In this document: in pieces, positions 37,396 through 46,115 of the stretch
Layout: each line of letters opens with the position of its first letter
Numbering within the stretch: position 1 is the stretch's first letter
DNA from: Beduini massiliensis
Lineage (GTDB): Bacteria; Bacillota_I; Bacilli_A; Erysipelotrichales; Coprobacillaceae
DNA length: 64,000 bases
Assembly (NCBI RefSeq): GCF_000829905.1
Contig: NZ_CDPP01000006.1
Location: forward strand, 434,001 to 498,000
Reading direction: 5' to 3'
Made by a program: the position numbers and the translations under genes
The notes under the pieces: model-generated
The model's database searches: none
What the model saw: the letters and a program-made list of their open reading frames with translations, nothing else
What the model was told of the DNA's origin: nothing

Positions 37396-38154
37396 ATGGT
37401 AGGTTTATATTTCAGTGGAACCGGAAATTCAAAGTATTGTTTAGAACGCTTCCTACAAGAATTTGAAGAAAGTGCAATGTTTTCAATCGAAGATGACAAA
37501 GCCATTGAACAAATCAAGTCCCATACCCAAATTATTATCGCTTATCCGGTTCAATATAGTAATATTCCTAAAATATTAAGAGATTTTATCATGGAACATT
37601 CAGATTTATGGAAAGGGAAAGACATTTTTATAATAGCGACAATGGGACTATTTAGTGGGGATGGTGCCGGTCTCCTTGCCCGCTTATTAAAAAAACAGGG
37701 TGCACATTGTATTGGCGGACTGCATGTGAAAATGCCCGACAGCATCGCTGATGAAAAAGCCTTGAAACGTTCATCCAAGAAAAATAAAAGTTTAATCCTT
37801 GCAGCAGAAAAGAAAGTCGTACAAGCTGCACATGACTTTCAAAATGGTCGGCCTACACAAGATGGAATTGGTTTTTTATCACATCTCGCCGGGTTATTTG
37901 GTCAGCGATTATACTTCTATACGTTGACACAACACTACTCCAGCAAACTAAAAATAAATTCGTCTCAGTGTATTGGCTGCGGGCGATGCGTCCAATTATG
38001 TCCAATGAAAAATATAGAACTGGACCATGCTAAAGCAATCGCTAAAGATCAATGTACGATGTGTTATCGCTGTATCAATCAATGCCCCATGCAAGCAATC
38101 ACCCTGCTGGGAAAAAAAGTAGTCACACAATATGATATTCATCATTATTTATAA
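37396..38154 (+). CDS. EFR1-family flavodoxin/ferredoxin fusion
   Basis: A 252-residue protein. The N-terminal half is flavodoxin-like, with YFSGTGNSKY as the FMN phosphate loop. The C-terminal quarter is a two-cluster bacterial ferredoxin (CIGCGRCVQLCP and CTMCYRCINQCP). The EFRO1/EFR1 group is common in anaerobes and should move electrons between carriers; partners are unknown. Start at the ATG seven bases after GAAAGGAG; a TTG two codons earlier is less likely. No operon partner. Confidence 0.88.
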   Translation: MVGLYFSGTGNSKYCLERFLQEFEESAMFSIEDDKAIEQIKSHTQIIIAYPVQYSNIPKILRDFIMEHSDLWKGKDIFIIATMGLFSGDGAGLLARLLKKQGAHCIGGLHVKMPDSIADEKALKRSSKKNKSLILAAEKKVVQAAHDFQNGRPTQDGIGFLSHLAGLFGQRLYFYTLTQHYSSKLKINSSQCIGCGRCVQLCPMKNIELDHAKAIAKDQCTMCYRCINQCPMQAITLLGKKVVTQYDIHHYL

Positions 38155-38283
38155 ATTTCTCTTATATCCTATCCCTCTTCCTATTTATTTTAGTCAATAA
38201 CTGTATACTGTCCATCACAATTACTTTACTAATCACCTTCGTTCCATTACCATTTATTACAGGTATAAAATGGAGGAATAAAG

Positions 38284-39189
38284 ATGAAAGAGAGATTAGA
38301 GACCTATTTAAATGAATGCCGATTACAAAAGAATTTAAGCACGAAAACGATTAAAGCTTATTCAATCGATCTAAAGCAGTTCTTGACGTACAGTCAAGAT
38401 CGTGAATGCTCAAGAGAATTATTAAATGATTATATTGGTTATTTATCCCGACTCTATTCAAAACCAAGAACGATCAAAAGAAAAATTGCCAGTCTAAAGG
38501 CTTTTTTTAATTATCTGGAATTAGATGATTATATAGAACATAACCCTTTTAATAAGATTCGTTTCAAATATAAAGAACCCCTGCTGCTTCCCCGTACAGT
38601 TGATCTTCAATATATGACCTTAATCTTAAAAAAGGCATACGAGGATATTCATCAAAGCCGTTCTTCATATGAAATAAAAACGACCACACGTAATGCCGCT
38701 GTGATCGAACTGCTTTTTTCTACCGGATTAAGAGTATCCGAATTATGCAATATAAAAAAAGAAGAGATTAATCTTGATCAGGGGCAGCTGTTGATCTATG
38801 GAAAAGGAGCAAAAGAAAGAAGTCTTTATATCGGAAACTATAAAGTATTACAGATATTAAAAGAATATGCCTGTTTGTTTCAAGATCAAATGGATAATTC
38901 GATCTTCTTTTTTATTAATCGGAATGGAAATCGTTTATCCGAACAATCCGTCCGATTTATTTTAAGGCATTATGAACGTGTATTAAAATTAAATTAGCAT
39001 ATTACCCCACACATGCTTCGTCATACTTTTGCCACCCAATTATTAGAAGAAGATGTGGATATTCGTTATATTCAGCGAATTTTAGGACACAGTTCCATTA
39101 CAACCACTCAGATCTATACTCATGTAACCTCTTCTAAACAACGGGAAATCTTAATTCAGCGTAATCCTCGAAATCGCATCCCGTTATAA
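38284..39189 (+). pseudogene. XerC/D-type tyrosine recombinase interrupted by an in-frame amber codon
   Basis: Reads as a 300-residue tyrosine recombinase if one TAG at 38995-38997 is passed. Before it: the SAM-like core-binding domain (1-85) and the first catalytic Arg in FSTGLRVSELC. After it, in the same frame: HMLRHTFAT (His and second Arg), LGHSS (His) and IYTHV (catalytic Tyr), ending at the TAA at 39187. The truncated 237-residue product would lack four of the six active-site residues. The normal length and the lack of any other damage suggest a recent nonsense change or a sequencing error. Ribosome site GGAGGAATAAAG. Confidence 0.85.
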
Positions 39190-39190
39190 G

Positions 39191-39229
39191 AAAATATCTG
39201 GAAATACATTCGTTTCCGGATATTTTTTA
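39191..39229 (+). terminator. Terminator after the recombinase
   Basis: AATATCTGGAAA pairs with TTTCCGGATATT across eight bases, followed by TTTTATTATTT. Confidence 0.8.
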
Positions 39230-39832
39230 TTATTTAGAGATTACAAAATATGGGCACTGATACATCCCATCTACATTCCGACATAGATTTTTATACTCCT
39301 CGATAGTGGTCTTACGATTATATGGCAAATCTTCATCTTGACAATTTACCATGTAAGGCAGACTTTCGGCAAAGTAAAAATAATCTTCATCATAACCGAT
39401 AATCGGTACATAGTGGGTATAGGGTTCTTCCATATTTACACGAATAAAAGAAATAACCGGCACTCCCAAGCTGATATCCTGTTTCAATTCTTCAATACTT
39501 GCATTCTTCTTAAATGTAATCGAATAGCCTTGCAGTCGAAAAAAAGTGACGATGCCTTCCGGCAATGCTCCCTGAGGTATTTTTGCCGGGAAATTCTCAT
39601 ACAAGCTTTTCCCATCCGCCTCTTCTCCAAAAAAACGGAGTATATAAGCCGAAGAATAAGCTGAGCACTCCAATCCGGATTGGTAGTCAAAATAATTATC
39701 CGATACATTCATAACCGCCGGTGGATATTCCCATATTTGTTTAGGTCTTAGGGTGGGTAAAAATATAATTCCCAATAGGAGAATGAACCCTATAAACATA
39801 CATTTGCGGTATCGATAAAATAACTTTTTCAT
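39230..39832 (-). CDS. Membrane-anchored C39-like cysteine peptidase
   Basis: A 200-residue protein with a signal anchor (about 11-30) and a papain-fold C39-like domain. The nucleophile is C56 in the GLECSAYSSAY motif; the histidine is in EPYTHYVPIIGYDEDYFYF. Such proteins process or trim secreted peptides outside the cell or act in defence, but no exporter or substrate peptide is adjacent. Start chosen behind GAAGGGGGGATACCC; the longer in-frame start has no site. Confidence 0.8.
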   Translation of the reverse strand: MKKLFYRYRKCMFIGFILLLGIIFLPTLRPKQIWEYPPAVMNVSDNYFDYQSGLECSAYSSAYILRFFGEEADGKSLYENFPAKIPQGALPEGIVTFFRLQGYSITFKKNASIEELKQDISLGVPVISFIRVNMEEPYTHYVPIIGYDEDYFYFAESLPYMVNCQDEDLPYNRKTTIEEYKNLCRNVDGMYQCPYFVISK

Positions 39833-39897
39833 GGGTATCCCCCCTTCTATCTTCATCATAACATGTTTCAAAATCAGATGAAATACACGTTTAGTGG

Positions 39898-39925
39898 TTG
39901 ACAAAAGATTTAAACGTCATATAAT
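39898..39925 (+). promoter_or_regulatory. Promoter of the mgtA leader
   Basis: TTGACA (39898-39903) and TATAAT (39920-39925), spaced by 16 bp. It opens the M-box transcript. Confidence 0.7.
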
Positions 39926-39950
39926 TTTAGTGTAAGTAATAAAATAATCT

Positions 39951-40141
39951 GGTAGGTGAGGCTCCTACAGGGATACGGACTGCTGCCGCGAAATGATGGA
40001 GACATCATGAGTTGGTTTGAACAGGTTATATCGTCAAGGTATAACATAATGCAGTTTCATCGCCCTGCAAAGCTAAAGCTTGAACGGTATGAAATAGAAA
40101 GATCATTTTCCATGGACCGTTTGGCTTCCATGGTTTTTTTA
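39951..40141 (+). promoter_or_regulatory. Mg2+ riboswitch (M-box, ykoK leader)
   Basis: The conserved M-box pieces are present in order: GGTAGGTGAGGCTCCTAC, TACGGACTGCTGCCGC, a GGAGACATCATGAG arm, and AGCTAAAGCTTGAACGG. A terminator CCATGGA...TCCATGG plus seven T follows (40109-40141). At high Mg2+ the aptamer folds and transcription stops. The downstream gene is an Mg2+ P-type ATPase, which confirms the assignment. A further 290 bases of leader follow before that gene. Confidence 0.93.
40109..40141 (+). terminator. M-box expression-platform terminator
   Basis: CCATGGA and TCCATGG pair across a ten-base loop, then seven T. This is the Mg2+-controlled stop of the leader transcript. Confidence 0.85.
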
Positions 40142-40157
40142 TTGAAAGGAGATGAGC

Positions 40158-40217
40158 ATGATGGACGAGTATCGACGTTATAAGAATTGGCAGATGTTTT
40201 CATCATGCTTATTTTAA
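40158..40217 (+). CDS. Possible leader peptide 1 of mgtA (19 residues)
   Basis: AAAGGAGATGAGC precedes ATG ATG and a 19-codon frame beginning MMDEYRRYK and ending SSCLF. Residues 3-4 are acidic. AGCATGATG, containing the start codons, can pair with CATCATGCT (40201-40209) at the end of the ORF. That second arm can alternatively pair downstream as CATGCTTA/TAAGCATG (40204-40222). The start codon is therefore open or closed according to ribosome movement or RNA folding. Translation is inferred from the good ribosome site only. Confidence 0.45.
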   Translation: MMDEYRRYKNWQMFSSCLF

Positions 40218-40227
40218 GCATGCTTAG

Positions 40228-40260
40228 AACCCGTCTGCCATGTGTGCGGACGGGTTTTTA
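40228..40260 (+). terminator. Second terminator in the mgtA leader
   Basis: AACCCGTC and GACGGGTT pair around TGCCATGTGTGCG, then TTTTATTAT. It lies after leader ORF 1, 87 bases past the M-box terminator, so it is a separate termination point. Confidence 0.75.
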
Positions 40261-40290
40261 TTATGCCAAAATTTAAAGGAGGTGAGGAAA

Positions 40291-40386
40291 ATGGATTTAG
40301 ATTCCAGTAGCAGCGGCACAAAATCAAAAGAGCGAGTCTCGAGAAAAATGGGGTTGAATCCACTTTTCTCACACAAAATTCAATAA
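40291..40386 (+). CDS. Possible leader peptide 2 of mgtA (31 residues)
   Basis: A perfect site, AAAGGAGGTGAGGAAA, precedes a 31-codon frame starting MDLDSSSSGTK. Acidic residues sit at positions 2 and 4. Within and after the ORF the RNA has two mutually exclusive stems: GGCACAAAAT (40315-40324) with ATTTTGTGCC (40396-40405), or CACAAAATT (40372-40380) with AATTTTGTG (40395-40403). Ribosome position should select between them. ORF stop is 46 bases before the mgtA ATG. Confidence 0.55.
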   Translation: MDLDSSSSGTKSKERVSRKMGLNPLFSHKIQ

Positions 40387-40432
40387 ATGTTCTTAATTTT
40401 GTGCCTATCTAAAAAATAGAGGAGGTACAAAA

Positions 40433-43111
40433 ATGAAACTAACAAACACTCAATTATTTACTCAACAGGAGTTAGAAACAAATCAATTACTCCAACTGGC
40501 CAATATGCCCATCGACCAGTTATTTAATCAACTAGAAAGCTCAAAACAAGGATTAACCTTTCAACAGGTCGAAAAAAGACAAGAAAAAGAGGGTAAAAAC
40601 ATTATTGACCACAAAAAAAGAAATTCAATTTTTAAACAGTTATTTTTAGCGTTTGCTGATCCCTTTTCAGCCATTTTGCTTGTATTAGCGATTGTTTCTT
40701 TATTTACAGATGTTATTTTAGCGGACCCAAATGATAAAGATCCGACTACTGCGATGATTATTTCTGTTCTCGTACTGATTTCCGGGATATTACGTTTCGT
40801 TCAAGAAAACAAAAGCGGTAATGCTGCCGCTAAACTTTCGGAAATGATTCTTACCACAACCTGCATTGAACGTACGCCCATTGGAAAGAAAGAAATTTTA
40901 TTAGAAGATGTCGTCGTTGGAGATATTGTTCATCTTTCTGCCGGGGATATGATTCCTGCCGATCTGCGTATCCTATCCGCAAAAGATCTTTTTATCAGTC
41001 AGTCTGCATTGACCGGGGAAAGCGAACCGGTGGAAAAGTATTGTACAAATCAAACGTATGGGGATTTATTTTCTCATCCGCATTTAGCCTTTATGGGCAG
41101 CAATGTGATCAGCGGAAGTGCTGTCGGTATGATTCTAGCGACTGGGAATCGTACCGTATTAGGTACAATCGCGAAAACACTGAATGAGAAACCGCCTAAA
41201 AGCAGCTTTGAAAAAGGGGTAAACTCCGTATCATGGGTATTCATTCGCTTCATGCTTGTGATGGTACCGATTGTTTTCTTTATCAATGGATGGACCAAAG
41301 GAGATTGGATGGATGCCGGTTTATTTGCTATTTCTGTAGCGGTTGGGTTAACTCCGGAAATGCTGCCGATGATTGTCACCACCGGATTAGCTAAAGGGGC
41401 TGTGGCCATGTCTCACAAAAAAGTAATCGTTAAAAATATGAATTCAATCCAGAATTTAGGGGCGATGGATATTTTATGTACAGATAAAACCGGTACCCTG
41501 ACTCAAGATAACGTAGTATTGGAATATCATTTGGATATTATCGGTAATGAAAATGAAAGAGTATTGCGTCACGCTTTCTTAAACAGCTACTATCAAACAG
41601 GATTAAAAAATTTAATTGATTTAGCGATTATACAGTTTGCAAAAGCAAACATGGACGCTTCTTTTTGTAAAGAAGATTATCATAAAATCGATGAGATTCC
41701 TTTTGATTTTGAACGACGCCGCATGAGCGTCGTGATTGAAGATCAAAATAAAAAAACGCAGATGATCACTAAAGGAGCAGTCGAAGAGATGCTGAAGATC
41801 TGTACCTATGTCGAGTATCAAGGGGAAATCCAACCCTTAAATGATACACTTAAAACGATGATCGAGCATGTTGCGGAAGATCTCAATCAACAGGGATTGC
41901 GTGTCATTGCTTTAGCTCAAAAAACAAATCCAATGCCTGTAGGCGAATTTTCCGTCAAAGATGAAGCGGATATGGTATTGATGGGATATTTAGCGTTCTT
42001 AGATCCCCCAAAAGAAACAACAGCTGACGCCATTAGAGCTTTGCAAACTTATGGTGTTGCCACAAAGATACTGACAGGGGACAATGAAAAAGTGACGAAA
42101 AGTGTATGCAGTCAAGTCGGATTAAAAGCAGATTATCTCTTGTTAGGCAGTGACATTGATAAGATGAACGACAATCAGCTAGCAAAAGAAGCAGAAAAGA
42201 CCACTGTTTTTGCGAAACTTTCACCTGCCCAAAAGGCAAGAATCGTCAGCATTTTAAAAAATAACGGTCACGTTGTAGGGTATATGGGGGATGGCATCAA
42301 TGATGCTTCAGCAATGAAAGTTTCCGATGTTGGCATTTCTGTCGATACCGCAGTCGATATTGCCAAAGAAAGTGCCGATATCATTCTTTTAGAAAAAGAT
42401 TTGATGGTTTTAGAAGAAGGGATCATTGAAGGAAGAAAAATTTATGCCAACATGATTAAATATATTAAAATGACCGCATCATCAAATTTTGGCAATGTCT
42501 TTTCTGTATTCATTGCCAGTGCTTTTCTTCCATTCCTGCCAATGGCCTCTGTTCAGCTTCTATTATTGAATCTGATCTACAATATCACCTGTACTGCGGT
42601 ACCTTGGGATCATGTCGATGAAGATTACTTGCTTGTGCCTAGACCTTGGAATGCTTCTTCAATTGGCAGATTTATGGTATGGATCGGTCCCTCTAGCTCT
42701 ATCTTTGATATCATCACGTTTATCTTGATGTATTTCTTAATTTGTCCAATGATTTGCGGTGGGATGTATCATCAGTTAAAAGACCCTGCAATACAAGTTC
42801 TGTTTGTATCGCTGTTTCAGGCAGGCTGGTTTGTTGAATCGATGTGGAGTCAAACCTTGATCATTCATATGATTCGTACCCCCAAACTTCCATTCATTCA
42901 AAGCCGTGCATCAAAACCATTAACTTTCTTTACGCTTACAGGTATTTTAGTGCTTACGATTATCCCTTATACCTTTATTGGGGATAAGATCGGACTTTCC
43001 CCTCTGCCTGCAATTTATTATATGGCACTGCTGTTGATTATTATCGGTTATGTATTACTGACCACGTTTATGAAAAAACACTATATCAGAAAGTATGGCG
43101 AACTGCTGTAA
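40433..43111 (+). CDS. mgtA: Mg2+-importing P-type ATPase
   Basis: An 892-residue P3B-type ATPase. The N-terminal cation-ATPase domain is followed by TM1-2, actuator loop LTGESEP, the phosphorylation motif CTDKTGTLT with D351, nucleotide-binding domain KGAVEEM, and hinge [11 protein letters not shown]. The C-terminal membrane part ends near residue 885. It brings in Mg2+ at low external concentration. Control is by the M-box and probably by the two leader ORFs. AGAGGAGGTACAAAA precedes the ATG. Confidence 0.94.
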   Translation: MKLTNTQLFTQQELETNQLLQLANMPIDQLFNQLESSKQGLTFQQVEKRQEKEGKNIIDHKKRNSIFKQLFLAFADPFSAILLVLAIVSLFTDVILADPNDKDPTTAMIISVLVLISGILRFVQENKSGNAAAKLSEMILTTTCIERTPIGKKEILLEDVVVGDIVHLSAGDMIPADLRILSAKDLFISQSALTGESEPVEKYCTNQTYGDLFSHPHLAFMGSNVISGSAVGMILATGNRTVLGTIAKTLNEKPPKSSFEKGVNSVSWVFIRFMLVMVPIVFFINGWTKGDWMDAGLFAISVAVGLTPEMLPMIVTTGLAKGAVAMSHKKVIVKNMNSIQNLGAMDILCTDKTGTLTQDNVVLEYHLDIIGNENERVLRHAFLNSYYQTGLKNLIDLAIIQFAKANMDASFCKEDYHKIDEIPFDFERRRMSVVIEDQNKKTQMITKGAVEEMLKICTYVEYQGEIQPLNDTLKTMIEHVAEDLNQQGLRVIALAQKTNPMPVGEFSVKDEADMVLMGYLAFLDPPKETTADAIRALQTYGVATKILTGDNEKVTKSVCSQVGLKADYLLLGSDIDKMNDNQLAKEAEKTTVFAKLSPAQKARIVSILKNNGHVVGYMGDGINDASAMKVSDVGISVDTAVDIAKESADIILLEKDLMVLEEGIIEGRKIYANMIKYIKMTASSNFGNVFSVFIASAFLPFLPMASVQLLLLNLIYNITCTAVPWDHVDEDYLLVPRPWNASSIGRFMVWIGPSSSIFDIITFILMYFLICPMICGGMYHQLKDPAIQVLFVSLFQAGWFVESMWSQTLIIHMIRTPKLPFIQSRASKPLTFFTLTGILVLTIIPYTFIGDKIGLSPLPAIYYMALLLIIIGYVLLTTFMKKHYIRKYGELL

Positions 43112-43114
43112 TTA

Positions 43115-43157
43115 AAAATTCCCGCTGTCTTAATAGAATAACGGGAATTTTATTTTA
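43115..43157 (+). terminator. Terminator of mgtA
   Basis: AAAATTCCCG and CGGGAATTTT pair, followed by ATTTTATT. Confidence 0.75.
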
Positions 43158-43207
43158 TTCACCTTCCTCCTGTCTTTTGAGTGCATATAATAGAAGGGGT
43201 GAAATTT

Positions 43208-43483
43208 ATGTCGTATATATTAATCGGAATCATTCTCTTCCTGCTTTATTTCTATATTGAAACAAGAGTCCGCTATCAATTGGAATTCAAAATGATCCGC
43301 TTGATGAATCAATCTGTACAGATTTACAGCCGTGGACAATATTATGAAAAAAGAAGCTATGTCGTCATGACTATCCTTTCTGAACTTAATTGGCTGGGAC
43401 ATCTTTTTATCAATGAATACAAACTTAACAGGATTTATCGCAAATTATTATTGCTTTATCCTACGCAGCCTTATATTCTATAG
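43208..43483 (+). CDS. Small single-span membrane protein, unknown
   Basis: A 91-residue protein with an N-terminal transmembrane helix (about 3-20, ILIGIILFLLYFYI) and a basic, Tyr-rich cytoplasmic tail of about 70 residues. I recognise no domain. AGAAGGGGTGAAATTT precedes the ATG; an in-frame start nine codons earlier has no site. It ends two bases before the convergent Mn transporter gene. Confidence 0.55.
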   Translation: MSYILIGIILFLLYFYIETRVRYQLEFKMIRLMNQSVQIYSRGQYYEKRSYVVMTILSELNWLGHLFINEYKLNRIYRKLLLLYPTQPYIL

Positions 43484-43485
43484 AA

Positions 43486-44280
43486 TTATCTATAGAATAC
43501 ATAACCGGCAAATAAGGCAGAAAAATAGATAAGCAATGTCACAAACAGACATTCTTTCTTATTTTTATGATAACGATACAACGTCAGCATACCTAATCCG
43601 GTACTGCAGCTTAATCCGGTAAATAAAGCACCAAAGCTAATCAACCCATTCAAATAGACTTGAGCTAAGATCATTGAGCCGGCACAATTTGGAATCAAGC
43701 CGATCAAACCGGCTATGATAGGCTGCAAAATAACATGTGTATTTAAAAACCCGGTAAGCTGATCTTCCCCGATAAACGCAATAATTAAAGAAATAATAAC
43801 CTGACTGATAAAGACAAATACGGTAATTCTCAATGTATGTTCAAAAGCATGACGCCAATGGTGATGACAATGCTCCTCTTCAACTGCCTCTTCAAAGACA
43901 GGGGTTGGGAAATGGACTAGGAAATTCACAAAGATTCCCAGTATGATACCAAAGATTAACTTTAAACATAACAGCCATAAAACATCTGGGCTGAAATGAG
44001 ACCCTGTCAATAAAATAATGACGGCCTCATCACTGGAAGAAACGAAGATTGCAATCAAGGTTCCTAAACTAATCAATCCGGTACTAAATAATTTGGAAGC
44101 CATGATACTGGTCCCACACTCCGGTAAAATACCAATCAAACCGCCAACGATCGGTCCTGCTTTTTTAAAGCGATGGTGCAGCCAATCTTTATCCTCAATA
44201 TATTCTAAGATTAAATAGATAATAAAGATCACCGGCACAATCATGAGTGTATCTTTGATTATATCTAACATCAGTTCCAT
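43486..44280 (-). CDS. Putative manganese transporter (ArsP_2-like family)
   Basis: A 264-residue membrane protein with two internally repeated halves: GLIGILPECGTSIMASKLF with GLISLGTLIAI, and GLIGLIPNCAGSMILAQVY with GLISFGALFTG. The conserved Cys/Ser and SSSDEA segments match the family labelled putative manganese transporter. The cytoplasmic loop between the halves is His-rich (HCHHHWRHAFEH), fitting metal handling. Its closeness to mgtA suggests a divalent-cation theme, but the genes are convergent. Start at the ATG behind GTAGGAGGTG. Confidence 0.8.
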   Translation of the reverse strand: MELMLDIIKDTLMIVPVIFIIYLILEYIEDKDWLHHRFKKAGPIVGGLIGILPECGTSIMASKLFSTGLISLGTLIAIFVSSSDEAVIILLTGSHFSPDVLWLLCLKLIFGIILGIFVNFLVHFPTPVFEEAVEEEHCHHHWRHAFEHTLRITVFVFISQVIISLIIAFIGEDQLTGFLNTHVILQPIIAGLIGLIPNCAGSMILAQVYLNGLISFGALFTGLSCSTGLGMLTLYRYHKNKKECLFVTLLIYFSALFAGYVFYR

Positions 44281-44406
44281 ATTTACACCTCCTACTCCCA
44301 TTATTTACAATAATAGTCCTATTCATTCAAAAATTCAATTATAGTGTTTTGCAAGCTGTTTTTCAAATTATAAAAAAATAGATTTTATTTTAGATTCGTC
44401 ACTATA

Positions 44407-44419
44407 CTATACCTTATAG
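44407..44419. promoter_or_regulatory. Palindromic operator candidate upstream of chbG-1
   Basis: CTATA-CCT-TATAG lies just after a TATACT -10 (44403-44408) and 18 bases upstream of the first ChbG ATG. A perfect version sits at 45299-45311 before ChbG-2. Confidence 0.4.
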
Positions 44420-44437
44420 ATAGGAGGACATAAAATA

Positions 44438-45205
44438 ATGACAAGACTTATTGTTAACGGGGATGACTTTGGTATGTGTGAAGGGGTCACCTTAGGAATT
44501 TTAAAAGCACATAAAGACGGGATTTTAAGATCAACAACGATGATGACAGGTATGCCTTTTGCCGCTCAGGCTGCACAAATGGCAAAGGATTATCCGAATT
44601 TAGGAGTCGGGCTTCATTTTAATCTCACTGCCGGCAGACCGGTTTGTGATCCTAAAGAGATTCCCAGTTTAGTAGAAGCAGATGGAAGCTTTCATTCTAA
44701 CAGTTGGCATGAAGCAAATAAAAAAAGCAGTATAGATCAAGTCAACTATGAAGAAGTTTATAAGGAATACAGTGCACAATTACAGCGCTTTATAGAATTA
44801 ACAGGACATATGCCGGATCACTTTGATTCACATCACGGATCAAGCGACTATCCACTCTTACATGCTCAGCTGCAAAAACTGATTGATCAGTATGATGTGC
44901 CTACTCGCTGTTCATTTGATTATATTGACTGCAATTATGAAAGACCCACCTATTTTAGTACCTTTTACGATAAATTGGCAGCTGTTGAATATTTTACTGA
45001 AGACCAAGATCATCTTTTAGAACAGGATTTGGTGGAAACCATGTGTCATCCGGCTTTTGTAGACAGCTTTCTTTTAGCGACGTCATCTTATAATGTACAG
45101 CGTACAAAAGAATTGGCAGTGTTGTGTGATCCCCGTGTTTTAGAATGGATCCAAAACAATCATATAGAGTTAATAAACTTTCAGGATTTAAAGAAAATAA
45201 AGTAA
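44438..45205 (+). CDS. ChbG/YdjC carbohydrate deacetylase, copy 1
   Basis: A 255-residue YdjC/ChbG-fold deacetylase that would remove acetyl groups from chito-oligosaccharides or their phosphates, feeding PTS disaccharide use. The metal site is visible: D9/D10 in NGDDFG, His in LHFNLTAG and DSHHGSS. The copy is closely related to the next two (first 30 residues nearly identical). GATAGGAGGACATAAAATA precedes the ATG. A terminator follows. Confidence 0.9.
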   Translation: MTRLIVNGDDFGMCEGVTLGILKAHKDGILRSTTMMTGMPFAAQAAQMAKDYPNLGVGLHFNLTAGRPVCDPKEIPSLVEADGSFHSNSWHEANKKSSIDQVNYEEVYKEYSAQLQRFIELTGHMPDHFDSHHGSSDYPLLHAQLQKLIDQYDVPTRCSFDYIDCNYERPTYFSTFYDKLAAVEYFTEDQDHLLEQDLVETMCHPAFVDSFLLATSSYNVQRTKELAVLCDPRVLEWIQNNHIELINFQDLKKIK

Positions 45206-45206
45206 A

Positions 45207-45233
45207 GAACTTCTGACCTTGAAGTTCTTTTTC
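45207..45233 (+). terminator. Terminator of chbG-1
   Basis: AAGAACTTC-TGACCTT-GAAGTTCTT hairpin followed by TTC. Confidence 0.65.
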
Positions 45234-45298
45234 ACTGGTTTTAAAAGATAATTTTCAGAATATTAAAAAGCATTTATTATTTAACTAATCCCACTATA

Positions 45299-45311
45299 CT
45301 ATAACTTATAG
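45299..45311. promoter_or_regulatory. Palindromic operator candidate upstream of chbG-2
   Basis: CTATAA-C-TTATAG is a perfect 13-bp palindrome placed as in chbG-1, next to a TATACT -10 (45294-45299). The promoter, operator and about 50 bases of coding sequence are duplicated between the two genes. Confidence 0.45.
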
Positions 45312-45329
45312 ATAGGAGGACATAAAATA

Positions 45330-46103
45330 ATGACAAGACTTATTGTTAACGGGGACGACTTTGGTATGTGTGAAGGCGTTACTTTGGGGATTTTAAAAGC
45401 ACATAAGGAAGGAATATTACGTTCTACAACCATGATGGTCGGAATGCCTTTTGCCGCTCAGGCTGCACAAATGGCAAAAGATTATCCAAACTTAGGAATT
45501 GGGATTCATTTTACGCTGACAGCCGGTAAACCGGTGAGTGATCCAAAAGAGGTACCAAGTTTAGTAGAAGCTGACGGGACTTTCCATTCGCAAGCTTGGC
45601 ATATTAAAAACAAACAAAAACCGATAGAGGAAGATGAATTAAATTACGAAGAAGTGTATAAAGAATATTGTGCTCAGCTAAAACGCTTTGAAGAATTAAA
45701 CGGACGTTTGCCGGATCATTTCGATTCTCATCATGGTACCAGCTCTTATCCGCGTATTTATGAACAAACAAAAAAACTGATCGAAAAATATGATGTACCG
45801 GTTCGCTGTTCATTTGATTACGTAGGAGGAAACTATGAAAGACCGGAATTTTTAAACTATTTCTATGATGATCAGCTTTCTATAGAATATTTTATTGAAG
45901 ATTACGATCATATCTTAGAAAAAGACCTTTGTGAAACCATGTGCCATCCGGCTTTTGTAGATGAATATCTCTATACCCATTCTTCTTATAATATCCAACG
46001 TACAAAAGAATTAGCCATCCTAACGGATAAGCGTGTATTGGATTGGGTGAAAGATAATCATATCGAATTAATTAACTTCCAAGATTTAAAAAAGATAAAA
46101 TAA
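45330..46103 (+). CDS. ChbG/YdjC carbohydrate deacetylase, copy 2
   Basis: A 257-residue paralogue of copy 1 with NGDDFG, IHFTLTAG and FDSHHGTSS. Its upstream sequence duplicates that of copy 1, including the palindrome and ribosome site, so the duplication included the promoter. The third copy follows 12 bases after its stop and is probably co-transcribed. Divergence in the lid region (about 80-130 and 160-190) suggests altered sugar preference. Confidence 0.9.
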   Translation: MTRLIVNGDDFGMCEGVTLGILKAHKEGILRSTTMMVGMPFAAQAAQMAKDYPNLGIGIHFTLTAGKPVSDPKEVPSLVEADGTFHSQAWHIKNKQKPIEEDELNYEEVYKEYCAQLKRFEELNGRLPDHFDSHHGTSSYPRIYEQTKKLIEKYDVPVRCSFDYVGGNYERPEFLNYFYDDQLSIEYFIEDYDHILEKDLCETMCHPAFVDEYLYTHSSYNIQRTKELAILTDKRVLDWVKDNHIELINFQDLKKIK

Positions 46104-46115
46104 AGGGGACATAGA

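Noticed and set aside
39956-40183. 75-codon ORF over the M-box
   Set aside because: It lies inside the riboswitch and its terminator; no ribosome site fits.
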